A stretch of DNA of 64,000 nucleotides from Sulfurovum lithotrophicum (GCF_000987835.1 NZ_CP011308.1:434001-498000); one strand, 5' to 3'; positions 17,325 through 28,704 are shown, counted from the stretch's first letter. The notes: generated by a model not told the origin, from the letters alone. Numbers and translations: made by a program.

Positions 17325-17742
17325 AACACAAATTGCAAAGATCGTAGAAGCCAACGGTGCAGCGCTTTACGATATTGAGACAGCAAATGAATTCGATGAA
17401 ACCATCTACCGTGTACTGATCACAAAAACAGGTGGTGTGAACCTTGATCTGTGTGCAACGATTTCCAATGAGCTTTCTCCTTTTCTGGATGTGCATCCAC
17501 CTATGAGCGGGCACTATCGCCTGGAGGTCAGCTCTCCCGGCATCGAGAGAAAACTCTCCAAGCCGGTACATTTTCAGAATGCCATCGGTGAAAAGGTCAA
17601 GGTGAAACTTCTGGGGGGAGACAAACTCAAAGGTGTCTTGAAAGCTGCCGATGATAAGGGTATTACTCTTGAAACAAAACAGGGTGAAGAGAGCTACTCA
17701 TACAGTGATCTTGGTACAGTAAAAACCTATTATGAGTGGTGA
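17314..17742 (+). CDS. rimP: Ribosome maturation factor RimP
   Basis: RimP is needed for 30S subunit assembly. The product is about 142 residues from ATG 17314, which has AGGA eight bases upstream; earlier in-frame ATGs at 17293 and 17305 lie within rbfA. The RimP core is clear: YDIETANEFDETIYRVLIT, LDLCATISNELSPFLD, and the signature LEVSSPGIERKLSKP around residues 71-86, followed by the SH3-like C-terminal domain. It closes the infB-rbfA-rimP assembly unit. A structured repeat begins at its stop codon. Confidence 0.93.
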   Translation: MNLETQIAKIVEANGAALYDIETANEFDETIYRVLITKTGGVNLDLCATISNELSPFLDVHPPMSGHYRLEVSSPGIERKLSKPVHFQNAIGEKVKVKLLGGDKLKGVLKAADDKGITLETKQGEESYSYSDLGTVKTYYEW

Positions 17743-17800
17743 GAACCGTTAAACAAAGGACAACTGCTTGTCCTTTGTAGGTTTGAAACCGAAGTGGTGG
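17740..17800 (+). repeat. Post-stop structured repeat, copy B (after rimP)
   Basis: Directly from the rimP stop the sequence reads TGAGAACCGTTAA, then a perfect 11-bp stem (17753-17763 with 17768-17778) closed by the loop CTGC, then TAGGTTTGAAACCGAAGTGGT. The same order occurs on the reverse strand after groEL, with GAACCGTAAA, the same CTGC loop flanked by AA and TT, and TAGGTTCGAAACCGAAGCGGT. Only the stem bases differ, and both stems remain fully paired. It may act as a terminator or processing hairpin, or be a dispersed repeat. There is no T-run. Confidence 0.75.
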
Positions 17801-17842
17801 AGCAAAGAGACCCACGAAGGCAAAGCATAAAAAGGAGTGGCA

Positions 17843-18835
17843 ATGAACGATGAATTTTATATGCAACTCGCACTCGATAAAGCCTGGGAGTATCAGCTTC
17901 TTACCTATCCGAACCCCGCCGTTGGTGCCGTAGTAACACTTAATGGTACTATTCTTGCTGTTGAAGCCCACAAAAAGGCAGGAACTTCACATGCAGAAGT
18001 ACTTGCCCTGCTTAAAGCCTATGAAACACTTTCCAAAAGTACTGTCGATTTCGACCGGATGGATGCCCAAAAGGCACATAATTTTCTTCATACCATACCT
18101 AAAGATTTCTTTTCGGAATGCAGTATTTACGTGACACTTGAACCCTGTTCCCATGAAGGTAGAACACCGTCCTGTGCAACACTTCTTGAAACACTGGATC
18201 TCAAAAAAGTCATCATCGGGACAAAAGACCCTATTGAAGGGCATGGCGGAGGAATGGAATACCTGAAACATTGTACTTCTGGTATACTTGAAGAGGCCTG
18301 CCAGGCACTCATAGAACCTTTTATGATATGGCAAAAGAGAGCTTTTGTACTTTTCAAGCTGGCACAGACGACCAATGGACGTATCGGCGGCGGGTATCTC
18401 AGTTCAAAAAGTTCACTCAGGCATGTGCATCAATTCAGAGAAAAATGTGATACGCTGCTCATTGGAGGCAATACGGTACGAACAGACAGGCCGACATTGG
18501 ATTGCCGATTTACAGGTGGTGCGGCACCGGATGTCATGATCTATTCAAAAAAAGATGATATAGACAGACAAATGCCACTTTTTACTATCAAGAATAGAAC
18601 GGTCACTGTTACAGATAATTTAAACTTTTTGGAAAAACCTTCTTTTGTTCTTGTGGAAGGGGGTGAGGGTATGCTTAATGCACTTAAAGAGAAAATAGAT
18701 TGGATGCTGATCTATCAGACACCTAAGCTCTCTACCAACCAATTATCCTATAATATCGACATGAATTTGGCATTTTTGCATCAGGATAAAAAAGATGTGG
18801 ATCTGTTACTATGGAGTAGAAGAATTGGGCATTGA
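17843..18835 (+). CDS. ribD: Riboflavin biosynthesis deaminase/reductase RibD
   Basis: RibD performs deamination and reduction of the pyrimidine intermediate in riboflavin synthesis. The N-terminal zinc deaminase has TSHAEVLAL (His and catalytic Glu near 47-49) and the ligand pair in LEPCSHEGRTPSC near 100-112, but with an extra stretch between them (about 66-90). The C-terminal reductase half shows LLIGGNTVRTDRPTLDCR and LVEGGEGMLN. The ATG at 17843 has AGGA six bases upstream and is preferred to the in-frame GTG two codons earlier. The end overlaps the ubiE-like gene. The reductase half is somewhat short (about 330 residues in total), though its main motifs are present. Confidence 0.88.
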   Translation: MNDEFYMQLALDKAWEYQLLTYPNPAVGAVVTLNGTILAVEAHKKAGTSHAEVLALLKAYETLSKSTVDFDRMDAQKAHNFLHTIPKDFFSECSIYVTLEPCSHEGRTPSCATLLETLDLKKVIIGTKDPIEGHGGGMEYLKHCTSGILEEACQALIEPFMIWQKRAFVLFKLAQTTNGRIGGGYLSSKSSLRHVHQFREKCDTLLIGGNTVRTDRPTLDCRFTGGAAPDVMIYSKKDDIDRQMPLFTIKNRTVTVTDNLNFLEKPSFVLVEGGEGMLNALKEKIDWMLIYQTPKLSTNQLSYNIDMNLAFLHQDKKDVDLLLWSRRIGH

Positions 18836-19562
18836 AAAACTGACGGACAAAGAGGAAAAACAGGAAAAGATCGTACATATGTTCGATGATATCGCATCGA
18901 CCTACGATAAAGCCAACAGGGTACTCAGTATGGGTATCGATATACAGTGGCGTAAAAAAGGTTGTGACAAAGCCTTTGAAATTCTGGGAAAAGAGAATCT
19001 GGGGCAGATCACAGATGTGGCGACAGGTACAGGTGACCTGCTGATCTATTGGAAAGAACAGGCGGCAAAGCAGGGTGTCAACATAGAGAAGTTCGTAGGG
19101 ATCGATCCCTCTGTAGGTATGCTTGATGTGGCCCGCCAAAAAGTGGATTTTGCCGAGTTCATAGAAGGCAAAGCACAGGAACTGCCTATAGGCGACGGGA
19201 GTACAGATGTGATCTCCATCTCTTACGGTATACGGAATGTCGTTGACAGAGTTGAGGCACTGGAGGAGTTTCACCGGGCATTGAGGCCGGAGGGTATTGT
19301 GATGATACTCGAGTTCACAAAACAGGAACGCAGCGGACTGGTAGACAAAGTGGTGGATTTCGGAATGAAAAACATACTTCCAAGAGTAGGCGGTTTTATC
19401 TCCAAAAACTATGAAGCATACAAATATCTGCCCGATTCCATAGAAGAGTTTCTGACTACGGAGATGTTGGCCAAAGAGTTGGAAGAGGCAGGTTTTGAAA
19501 TGAAATATACCAAGTCTTTTTCAATGGGTATTTCAACATTGCTGGTTGCACAAAAGAAATAA
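18825..19562 (+). CDS. ubiE: UbiE/MenG quinone C-methyltransferase
   Basis: This SAM-dependent enzyme adds the ring methyl group to demethylmenaquinone (or the ubiquinone precursor). Campylobacterota use menaquinone, so the menaquinone role is inferred. The family motifs are present: FDDIASTYDKANRVLSMGID, the SAM site DVATGTGDLLI, GIDPSVGMLDVARQK, and ISISYGIRNVVDR. I favour the TTG start at 18825, with GGAG eight bases upstream; the ATG at 18795 lies deep in ribD and its first residues are not family-like. Product about 245 residues, normal length. Confidence 0.9.
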   Translation: MGIEKLTDKEEKQEKIVHMFDDIASTYDKANRVLSMGIDIQWRKKGCDKAFEILGKENLGQITDVATGTGDLLIYWKEQAAKQGVNIEKFVGIDPSVGMLDVARQKVDFAEFIEGKAQELPIGDGSTDVISISYGIRNVVDRVEALEEFHRALRPEGIVMILEFTKQERSGLVDKVVDFGMKNILPRVGGFISKNYEAYKYLPDSIEEFLTTEMLAKELEEAGFEMKYTKSFSMGISTLLVAQKK

Positions 19563-19563
19563 C

Positions 19564-19628
19564 GTAGGGTGTGCAACTGCACACCAGATAAAAATGAATA
19601 CACAGAGGTGTGCTATTGCACACCCTAC
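19564..19628. repeat. Paired GTAGGGTGTGC palindromes (REP-like)
   Basis: Two 22-bp palindromic units (GTAGGGTGTGC...GCACACC) lie head to head, about 20 bases apart, filling the gap between the ubiE stop and xseA. The pair can fold as two small hairpins or one large one. Related pairs are at 26860-26947, with a single unit at 33113-33134. Confidence 0.8.
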
Positions 19629-19638
19629 AAGGTAAATA

Positions 19639-20898
19639 ATGTCAAATATGATGACAGTATCTTCCCTAAATACCAAGATAAAATCCCTGCTTGAAGCTAC
19701 CTTTATGCATATTCTTGTCGAGGGGGAAGTGGCTTCTGTGACCTATCACTCCTCAGGACATCTCTATTTTTCCATCAAGGATGACAAAAGTGCTATTAAA
19801 TGTGTGATGTGGCGATCTTCGGTTGCCAGGATGAAATTCCATATTGAAAAAGGGATGCACATCGTTGTGGAAGGTTCGGTCTCTGTCTATACGCCCAGAG
19901 GAGAATACCAGTTTCAGACGGTACGTATCGAACCCTATGGCAAAGGGGCACTGGCACTGGCCTATGAGCAGCTCAAAGAGCGTCTTAAAGCTAAAGGCTA
20001 TTTCGATGCCCATAGAAAAAAACCTATGCCCAAAAGCATACAGAAGATCGTACTGGTGACAGCCAAAGAGAGTGCTGCTCTTTACGATATGCTCAAAATT
20101 ATAGAGAAGCGCTGGCCACTGCTGGAAGTTACGATCGTTGATACGCTGGTACAGGGCGAGTCTGCAGCAGACCAGATCGCCAATTCTCTTCGCTATGCCG
20201 ACACTCTCGGTGCAGATGTCATTGTAGTTGGACGGGGTGGGGGCAGTACGGAAGATCTATGGTGTTTCAATGAAGAGCTTGTGGCTGATGCGATCTTCGC
20301 CATGCAGACGCCTGTGGTCTCTGCAGTCGGGCATGAAGTGGATGTACTTATCAGTGATCTTGTAGCGGACCTTCGTGCACCGACACCCAGTGCTGCGATG
20401 GAAATGATACTTCCCGATCTTCAGGAAATTCTTTACACTCTTTCGGAGTATGAGGAGCGTTTCAAACAGGTGATCACTTCCAGACTCAATCAATCGATAC
20501 GTGAACTCAAACATGTGGAGGAAATGCTTTATCGTTCATCACCGCTGCGAAGGCTGGAAGAGTCCAAAATGGAATTCAAACGTATGGAGGAAGAATTCAG
20601 ACGTATAATCTCCTATAGAATGGAACGTTTCGAATCAGCATTGCCAAGCATGAGAAATACTTACATACAGACAATGCAGTTCATACTACAGCGAAAAGAG
20701 CAGCATCTCGACCATTTGATGCAAAAATTCCAGATGAATGACCCGCGCTCACAGTGCCGTCCGGGATGGGCACAGATATCACAGAATGGAAAGCCCGTTG
20801 CACTTGCATCGATCGACAAAGATACACGTTTCATTCTTGAAGATGCCTCTATCAGAATCGAAGCGGTATGTGTCAATAAACAAAAATTGTATGAATAG
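19639..20898 (+). CDS. xseA: Exodeoxyribonuclease VII large subunit
   Basis: XseA with XseB forms exonuclease VII, which degrades single-stranded DNA in repair. The 419-residue protein has the N-terminal OB-fold (SLNTKIKSLLEATFMHILVEGE to about 100) and the catalytic domain with IVLVTAKESAALYDM, VVGRGGGSTEDLWCFN and SAVGHEVDVLISD around 140-240. A coiled-coil region (about 255-360) and a short basic end follow. AAGG stands six bases before ATG. xseB is not next to it. Confidence 0.93.
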   Translation: MSNMMTVSSLNTKIKSLLEATFMHILVEGEVASVTYHSSGHLYFSIKDDKSAIKCVMWRSSVARMKFHIEKGMHIVVEGSVSVYTPRGEYQFQTVRIEPYGKGALALAYEQLKERLKAKGYFDAHRKKPMPKSIQKIVLVTAKESAALYDMLKIIEKRWPLLEVTIVDTLVQGESAADQIANSLRYADTLGADVIVVGRGGGSTEDLWCFNEELVADAIFAMQTPVVSAVGHEVDVLISDLVADLRAPTPSAAMEMILPDLQEILYTLSEYEERFKQVITSRLNQSIRELKHVEEMLYRSSPLRRLEESKMEFKRMEEEFRRIISYRMERFESALPSMRNTYIQTMQFILQRKEQHLDHLMQKFQMNDPRSQCRPGWAQISQNGKPVALASIDKDTRFILEDASIRIEAVCVNKQKLYE

Positions 20899-20944
20899 GT
20901 ATAGGTATGAATAAGACAATGCGACCCTTTTACGTAGGGTATGA

Positions 20945-20950
20945 TATAAT
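20945..20950 (+). promoter_or_regulatory. Candidate -10 box for the GGDEF/EAL gene
   Basis: TATAAT lies 28 bases before the ATG at 20978. Just upstream an ACCCT...AGGGT inverted repeat (20924-20940) could end xseA transcription. No good -35 is seen. Confidence 0.4.
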
Positions 20951-20977
20951 GAGCATTCACTCTTCCAAAGGCAGGGT

Positions 20978-22792
20978 ATGGGTACTCAAGAAATAGGCGG
21001 AATCATCATGCAGCAATTTATTTCGATACCTTTTACTGTTTTGGCAGTCATACTGATCCTTTTGATATTGCTGTATATCTTTTTCATCAAGCATGCAAAA
21101 AATAAGCTTCAGGCATTGGCTTCTGGCGAGGTATCGGTGATGCAAAAGGCACTTGAAACCTGTACGGATGCCGTTCTGATCCTTTCAATGGATCAGAAAG
21201 TACTCTATGCCAATAAATCAATGAGAACATTACTCCATTTACATGAAAAGTATGAAAATAGTATTTTGAACAATACACTCAAGGTCAAGGTAGGAAAAGA
21301 GTGGCGTACATTGGGACGAGTGATCAAAGAGAAACTTTCAGAAAGTGAAGCTTCACATTTTACACTGCTTCGAACAGAACTGTTGACACAAGACAAGCAT
21401 GAATTGCCTGTCGATATTTGTATTGACAGGATAGAGGAAGAAGGTGTTTCAAGTCTGGTATGGAGTATTGTATCGATACATGATCTTAGTCAGAAAAAGG
21501 CAAAGGAGGATGCAGAATACTACCACCGGCTTACACACTTGCCAAACCAGATAAAAGCGCAGTATGACCTTAATGCGCTCAATGCCAGGCTGCATCTTTC
21601 AGATGACAAACTGGCTGTAATGGTGATCGATATTGACAACTTGTCTGTGTTGCGCTCTATCATAGGCGTTAGTCAGAGCAATTTGATACTCAAAAAGTTT
21701 GCCAGTTACCTTACCGAATTGTCAGTCAAGACAGGCTTTAAGACATACCATACCTTTTACAATAATTTTTTGCTGATCATTCCTGATGTGAAAGACATTA
21801 AAGAGTTGAATGATCTGGCACAGAGGATCCAAAAAGAGTTAAGCAGGTTCTATAAACTGGGTGAGAGCAGGCTACATCTTTCCGCATCCATAGGTATTGG
21901 TGTGTATCCGGATAGTGGTCCGGTTGCAAAACTCTTTGATCTTGCCTATAGGGCTTTGACCCAGGCAGAGAAGAGCGGCTATGGGAGAGTAGAGTTTTTC
22001 CTGAAGGAGACTGAAAAGAATAACTATGACGAACTGATACTCTACAATGATATGCATGCAGCCATAGAACGAAAACAATTTGAAGTGTACTATCAGCCCA
22101 TTGTCGACACCCGGAATAAAGAGGCAGTCAAGGCAGAAGCCCTGATCAGATGGCATCATCCTGAGTATGGACTGGTTCCTCCAGATCTTTTTGTTTCAAT
22201 TGCAGAAAAGACCGGTTTTATTGTAGAGTTGGGTAAATTTGTACTGGATGAGGTGCTTAAACAGCAAAAAAGATGGGAACTGTTCAAGTTCAGACAGATA
22301 GTCGTTTCGATCAACCTTTCTTTACTTGAGATAGAGACGGGCCATTTTGTTAAAGAGGTAGTCCAGCGTCTTGAGCACCATCAGGTCAACCCGGAGTTGA
22401 TCCAGTATGAGATAACCGAGGGTTTGGCAATGCAGAATGAGAAACATTCAGCCAAAATATTTTATGAACTTAGAAAACTGGGTATAGGTGTTGTACTGGA
22501 TGATTTTGGGACAGGCTATACCTCTTTTTCCTATCTGAAAAGGTTTCCGGCCAGTATTTTGAAAATTGACAAGATACTCATTGACAATATAGTGATGAAT
22601 GAGGAGGATCAGCGTATTGTAAAAGCGATTATCGATCTTGGACACAGTCTGGGAATGAAGGTGGTTGTCGAAGGGGTGGAAACCAGCCTAATGGTAGAGC
22701 TTCTTGAGGGGTATGGCTGTGATTACATGCAGGGATATTATTTCTCGAAACCCTTACCGGTCGTTGAGTTTCAGAAGATGTTGCGGCAATAG
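20978..22792 (+). CDS. Membrane PAS-GGDEF(degenerate)-EAL protein, likely c-di-GMP phosphodiesterase
   Basis: The 604-residue protein has one membrane helix (about 15-38), a PAS-like domain (about 52-170), a GGDEF-fold domain (about 185-345) and an EAL domain (about 355-600). The cyclase signature is lost: the expected GGDEF reads FYNNF at 260-264, so both acidic residues are Asn. The EAL domain keeps the catalytic set: EALIRW (E387), SINLS (N446), EITEG (E478), DDFGTGY (508-514), LKIDK (K529) and VEGVET (E565). It should therefore hydrolyse c-di-GMP, perhaps with the GGDEF part as a GTP sensor. The PAS input is unknown. An ATG at 21008 is an alternative start. It converges on groEL. Confidence 0.87.
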   Translation: MGTQEIGGIIMQQFISIPFTVLAVILILLILLYIFFIKHAKNKLQALASGEVSVMQKALETCTDAVLILSMDQKVLYANKSMRTLLHLHEKYENSILNNTLKVKVGKEWRTLGRVIKEKLSESEASHFTLLRTELLTQDKHELPVDICIDRIEEEGVSSLVWSIVSIHDLSQKKAKEDAEYYHRLTHLPNQIKAQYDLNALNARLHLSDDKLAVMVIDIDNLSVLRSIIGVSQSNLILKKFASYLTELSVKTGFKTYHTFYNNFLLIIPDVKDIKELNDLAQRIQKELSRFYKLGESRLHLSASIGIGVYPDSGPVAKLFDLAYRALTQAEKSGYGRVEFFLKETEKNNYDELILYNDMHAAIERKQFEVYYQPIVDTRNKEAVKAEALIRWHHPEYGLVPPDLFVSIAEKTGFIVELGKFVLDEVLKQQKRWELFKFRQIVVSINLSLLEIETGHFVKEVVQRLEHHQVNPELIQYEITEGLAMQNEKHSAKIFYELRKLGIGVVLDDFGTGYTSFSYLKRFPASILKIDKILIDNIVMNEEDQRIVKAIIDLGHSLGMKVVVEGVETSLMVELLEGYGCDYMQGYYFSKPLPVVEFQKMLRQ

Positions 22793-22832
22793 AAGTTTGT
22801 GTTGTTTTAACGGCTTTCACAGTTTCGACACT

Positions 22833-22961
22833 ATAGACGTGAAACTATTCACGTCTATTTACGTATCTTCCAGCCTACGCGGCTACATTCCCGATGGTCA
22901 TTCCGACCGCTTCGGTTTCGAACCTAAAAACGTGAAGCAGTTCACGTTTTCTTTACGGTTC

Positions 22962-22962
<1 letters not shown>
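22833..22962 (-). repeat. Post-stop structured repeat, copy A (after groEL)
   Basis: Read on the reverse strand from the groEL stop it gives TGAGAACCGTAAA, a perfect 10-bp stem with CTGC loop (22950-22927), then TAGGTTCGAAACCGAAGCGGT and about 65 further bases. A second perfect hairpin (11-bp stem, 22858-22833) shares the ACGTGAA/TTCACGT arms. The first 60 bases match copy B after rimP except for the stem bases. It fills the convergent gap between groEL and the EAL gene and could act as a terminator. Confidence 0.75.
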
Positions 22963-24596
<1,634 letters not shown>

Positions 24597-24635
24597 CTAT
24601 CCTTTTATGTAGTTCTTATTAGATTATTTTAAATG

Positions 24636-24896
24636 TTATACGAGTATTCCAAAGATGTCGGAGCTCTCCATTATGAGAAACTCTTCTCCATCCAGGATGA
24701 TCTCATTTCCGGAATATTTTCCGAATACGACAGTGTCGTCCACATTGATATCTTCAACTTCGCTGCCTACAGCGATCACTTTACCTTTTGACGGTTTCTC
24801 TTTTGCATTATCAGGTATAATGATTCCTGAAGCCGTTGTATTGGCCTCTTCAACTCTTTGGATCAAAAGTCTGTCACCTAATGGCTTAAAATTCAT
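24636..24896 (-). CDS. groES: Co-chaperonin GroES
   Basis: This 86-residue lid protein of the GroEL chamber has the conserved N-terminus [14 protein letters not shown], the mobile loop around [19 protein letters not shown] (18-37), and the [22 protein letters not shown] end. AAGGAGA lies just before the ATG. It heads the groES-groEL operon; promoter and operator lie 36-89 bases upstream. Confidence 0.97.
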   Translation of the reverse strand: MNFKPLGDRLLIQRVEEANTTASGIIIPDNAKEKPSKGKVIAVGSEVEDINVDDTVVFGKYSGNEIILDGEEFLIMESSDIFGILV

Positions 24897-24931
24897 GATA
24901 TCTCCTTACGATTTATAATTTATGTAATGCA

Positions 24932-24960
24932 ATCATACAAAAAAATGTCTGTTTTGTCAA
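24932..24960 (-). promoter_or_regulatory. groESL sigma-70 promoter
   Basis: On the reverse strand a perfect TTGACA (24960-24955) is followed after 17 bases by TATGAT (24937-24932). The predicted start is near 24925, leaving a leader of about 30 bases before groES. Confidence 0.75.
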
Positions 24961-24964
24961 TAGT

Positions 24965-24985
24965 CTTTAGTCATTATCACTAAAG
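24965..24985. promoter_or_regulatory. HAIR-like operator (HspR-type) upstream of groESL
   Basis: CTTTAGT-N7-ACTAAAG is a perfect 7-bp inverted repeat with a 7-base spacer. It equals the HspR HAIR consensus (CTTGAGT-N7-ACTCAAG) apart from one symmetric change per half-site. It ends four bases upstream of the groES -35 box. Repression of groESL by an HspR-type MerR protein, as in Helicobacter, is the likely role. It could also affect the divergent glutaredoxin promoter. Confidence 0.6.
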
Positions 24986-25014
24986 TTTTTTAACAAATAT
25001 CTTTAAGATATATA

Positions 25015-25043
25015 TTGAATTCATTTTGTAAATGTTGTATAAT
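25015..25043 (+). promoter_or_regulatory. Promoter of the glutaredoxin-like gene
   Basis: TTGAAT at 25015-25020 and TATAAT at 25038-25043 are spaced by 17 bases. The ATG follows at 25079 after an AAAGGAGA ribosome site. It is divergent from the groESL promoter. Confidence 0.65.
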
Positions 25044-25078
25044 CTTTTTAAAAATCAATAAAGGAGATAGTATATATT

Positions 25079-25321
25079 ATGGAAAAAAAACAAAAAAAAG
25101 TAGTACTCTTCACTACACCGACGTGTAAATGGTGTACGACGGCAAAAAACCACCTGAAATCACACGGCATCAAATTCAAGGTCATTGACATTTCAAAAGA
25201 CCAGAAAGCGGCAAAAGACTGTGAACAGCATGGGTGCAGAGGAGTTCCTGTTTATCTGATCGGCTCACAATGGATCTGCGGATTCGATCAGAAAAAAGTG
25301 GAAAAAGTGTTAAATTTATGA
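25079..25321 (+). CDS. Glutaredoxin-like (NrdH-type) thiol-disulfide protein
   Basis: The 80-residue thioredoxin-fold protein has a redox motif C16-K-W-C19, the cis-proline region GVPVYLIG near 55-62 and a C-terminal WICGFDQKKVEKVL helix, as in small glutaredoxins or NrdH-redoxins. It would reduce disulfides in the cytoplasm. It stands alone behind its own promoter. Its partner reductase is not in the window, so NrdH and glutaredoxin roles cannot be separated. Divergence from groESL may link it to stress, but this is inference. Confidence 0.82.
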   Translation: MEKKQKKVVLFTTPTCKWCTTAKNHLKSHGIKFKVIDISKDQKAAKDCEQHGCRGVPVYLIGSQWICGFDQKKVEKVLNL

Positions 25322-25337
25322 TTTTTTTAAAAAACTA

Positions 25338-25366
25338 TTGACAATAAAGCAAACTTTAGCTAAAAT
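25338..25366 (+). promoter_or_regulatory. Promoter of tRNA(CAU)
   Basis: TTGACA (25338-25343) and TAAAAT (25361-25366) are spaced by 17 bases, 18 bases before the tRNA. Confidence 0.7.
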
Positions 25367-25384
25367 TCCGGTCTCTTCATTAGT

Positions 25385-25461
25385 GGCAAGATAGCTCAGT
25401 TGGTTAGAGCGCTGCTCTCATAAGGCGGAGGTCCGGGATTCGAGTTCCCGTCTTGCTACCA
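25385..25461 (+). tRNA. tRNA with CAU anticodon (elongator Met most likely)
   Basis: The 77-base gene folds as a full cloverleaf: acceptor GGCAAGA with TCTTGCT (a G-U at the first pair), a D arm GCTCAGTTGGTTAGAGC, anticodon loop CTCATAA with anticodon CAT, variable loop AGGTC and T arm CGGGA-TTCGAGT-TCCCG. The CCA end is encoded. The first pair and D arm are not those of the initiator type. Elongator methionine is preferred, but a lysidine-modified isoleucine tRNA with the same anticodon cannot be fully excluded. Confidence 0.9.
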
Positions 25462-25540
25462 CTTAGAACACTTTTTAAACCCCATGAGTCTTATCTATCT
25501 ACTTTCAAAATTTTTTAAAATATCGTACATCAATCTTCTA

Positions 25541-25560
25541 TCTGATTAATTTTAATCAGA
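25541..25560. terminator. Hairpin between the tRNA and serS
   Basis: A 9-bp inverted repeat (TCTGATTAA / TTAATCAGA) is followed by a T-rich stretch (CTCTATTTCTTTTT). It probably ends the tRNA transcript. A TATAAT at 25579-25584 just after it may serve serS. Confidence 0.55.
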
Positions 25561-25618
25561 CTCTATTTCTTTTTACTCTATAATTCCCCTAACATAAACC
25601 ACATATCAGGCAAGACTC

Positions 25619-26859
<1,241 letters not shown>

Positions 26860-26863
<4 letters not shown>

Positions 26864-26947
26864 GGTGTGCAATTGCACACCAATTTAAATATGATCAAAA
26901 ATATAACACAATTATTTATATATGAGGTGTGCAACTGCACACCCTAC
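26860..26947. repeat. Paired GTAGGGTGTGC palindromes overlapping the serS stop
   Basis: Two palindromic units of the family seen at 19564 lie head to head, separated by about 44 AT-rich bases, in the convergent gap between serS and leuA. The serS TAG stop is bases 2-4 of the first unit. Confidence 0.8.
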
Positions 26948-26959
26948 GCAAAAATATAA

Positions 26960-28516
26960 TCATATTGTTTTCGAACTGTCACTGTGACGTGATTTCAATT
27001 TCCCTTCCATGCTCAAGTAGCTGTTGAGTGCACCTATATAGGCTCTGGCAGAGGCCAGCATCGTATCGATATTCAATCCGTGCCCTATAATGGCAGGTTC
27101 TCCGTTGAAGGATACTTTGACTGTCACGTTTGCAAGAGCATCTTTTCCCTTGCTGACCGATTTGACCTTATAGTCCAACAACTGACCGTCATAGCCGGAT
27201 ATACGGTCAATGGTCTTGAAAATGGCATCCATAGTCCCGTCACCGATACTCGCATCAATGATCTCATTGTCATCTTTCTTGATGCTTACCGCCGCTGAAG
27301 GCATACCATTGGAGCAGTCCATCAACTGCAGAGAGATCAATTCGAAAATCTTCGGAGCAGAGGTCATCTCGTTGGTGACCAATGCTCTCAAGTCATCATC
27401 GTAGATATCTTTTTTCCTGTCCGCAAGTATCTTGAAACGCTCGAAAGAACTGTTCAATGCTTCATCTGTCAATGTAAAGCCCAGTTTGCTCAATTTGTCC
27501 TTGAATGCTGCACGGCCCGAATGTTTACCCAGGACCAGAGTGTCTTCCATATCCAAACCGATATCTGCGGGACGGATGATCTCGTAGGTCTCTTTGTTCT
27601 TTAGCATACCGTCCTGGTGTATGCCGCTCTCATGGGCGAAAGCATTTTTTCCGACGATCGCCTTGTTCGGCTGTGGTTCGATACCTGTGATGCTTGCGAT
27701 CAAACGGCTGGAAGGGTAGATCTCTTTAGTGTTGATGTTTGTTTCAAAGCCCTTAAAGACATCCTGTCTGGTTCTCAATGCCATGACGATCTCTTCCAAT
27801 GCGGCATTCCCGGCGCGTTCACCCAAGCCGTTTATGGTACATTCAACCTGTCTGGCACCGTTGATGACGGCTTCAAGCGAGTTGGCCACACCCAGGCCCA
27901 AATCATTATGGTTGTGCACGGAGATGATAGCACGCCCTTTGACATATTCGCTCATCTCTTTGACCATGGCACCGATCTCGAAGGGAAGTCTGAAGCCTAC
28001 GGTGTCGGGCAAGTTGATGGTCGTAGCACCTGCTTGGATGACCGCATCGGATATCTCTTTCATGAAGCCTATGTCTGAGCGTCCGGCATCTTCACAGGAG
28101 AACTCTACATCCTCAACGAAAGTACGGGCGTACTCTACCGCTCTGACCGCTCTTTTGATGACTTCGTCAGGAGACATTTTCAGTTTGTGTTCCATATGTA
28201 TCTTTGAAGTCGCGATGAAGGTATGGATACGCTTCATTCTGGCTTTGGCCACCGCTTCGCCTGCTGCTTTGACATCCGAGTCTATCGCTCTTGCCAAAGA
28301 ACAGACAGTAGAGTTGCTTACACGCTGTGCGATCTTTTCAATGGCGTCAAAGTCTCCCGGGCTTGCTGCTGCGAATCCTGCTTCGATAATGTCCACCCCT
28401 AAACGCTCCAACTGCGCCGCGATCTGGATCTTCTCTTCTGTGTTCATGGAAGCCCCGGGACTCTGTTCACCGTCTCTCAATGTTGTGTCAAATATTTTAA
28501 TGGTCTCTTTGTTCAT
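26960..28516 (-). CDS. leuA: 2-isopropylmalate synthase
   Basis: LeuA condenses acetyl-CoA with 2-oxoisovalerate, the first step of leucine synthesis. From ATG 28516 it has 518 residues, with AAGG eight bases upstream. The TIM-barrel signatures are clear: [15 protein letters not shown] near the start, the [14 protein letters not shown] metal-binding segment near 200-215, and [12 protein letters not shown]. The C-terminal regulatory domain (about 380-518), which binds leucine for feedback control, is present. The longer open frame to 28609 has no family likeness. Upstream are a leucine-rich leader peptide and a promoter, so the gene is probably under attenuation. Confidence 0.96.
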   Translation of the reverse strand: MNKETIKIFDTTLRDGEQSPGASMNTEEKIQIAAQLERLGVDIIEAGFAAASPGDFDAIEKIAQRVSNSTVCSLARAIDSDVKAAGEAVAKARMKRIHTFIATSKIHMEHKLKMSPDEVIKRAVRAVEYARTFVEDVEFSCEDAGRSDIGFMKEISDAVIQAGATTINLPDTVGFRLPFEIGAMVKEMSEYVKGRAIISVHNHNDLGLGVANSLEAVINGARQVECTINGLGERAGNAALEEIVMALRTRQDVFKGFETNINTKEIYPSSRLIASITGIEPQPNKAIVGKNAFAHESGIHQDGMLKNKETYEIIRPADIGLDMEDTLVLGKHSGRAAFKDKLSKLGFTLTDEALNSSFERFKILADRKKDIYDDDLRALVTNEMTSAPKIFELISLQLMDCSNGMPSAAVSIKKDDNEIIDASIGDGTMDAIFKTIDRISGYDGQLLDYKVKSVSKGKDALANVTVKVSFNGEPAIIGHGLNIDTMLASARAYIGALNSYLSMEGKLKSRHSDSSKTI

Positions 28517-28540
28517 TATATTTACCTTGAAAATGATAAG

Positions 28541-28595
28541 AACGCCTAAAACGAAACTGTTTTCGTAAGCTTGCTGATGAAGTAAACTTGGCGTT
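28541..28595 (-). promoter_or_regulatory. Candidate attenuator hairpin between leader peptide and leuA
   Basis: In the leuA leader RNA, AACGCC (28595-28590) can pair with GGCGTT (28546-28541), enclosing a 6-bp ACGAAA/TTTCGT hairpin (28566-28551). The following CTTATCATTTT is only moderately U-rich. Another hairpin (TCTAATT/AATTAGA) lies nearer the leader peptide. The details of an attenuation switch cannot be settled by eye. Confidence 0.35.
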
Positions 28596-28704
28596 AGCGC
28601 AGCCCGCATAGAACTTTGTTCTGTGGCATTGCATAAATGGTAGTCTAATTTTACCGAAATAGTGGTTAATTAGAAATGCGTTGTGTATATTTAAAATATG
28701 GGAA

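Noticed and set aside
24965-24985. groES upstream repeat as a CIRCE (HrcA) element
   Set aside because: CIRCE is TTAGCACTC-N9-GAGTGCTAA; arm sequence and spacer length here fit HAIR better.
27729-28568. 279-codon forward frame across leuA
   Set aside because: Antisense shadow of leuA with Ser/Ala/Leu-rich low-information sequence and no ribosome site.
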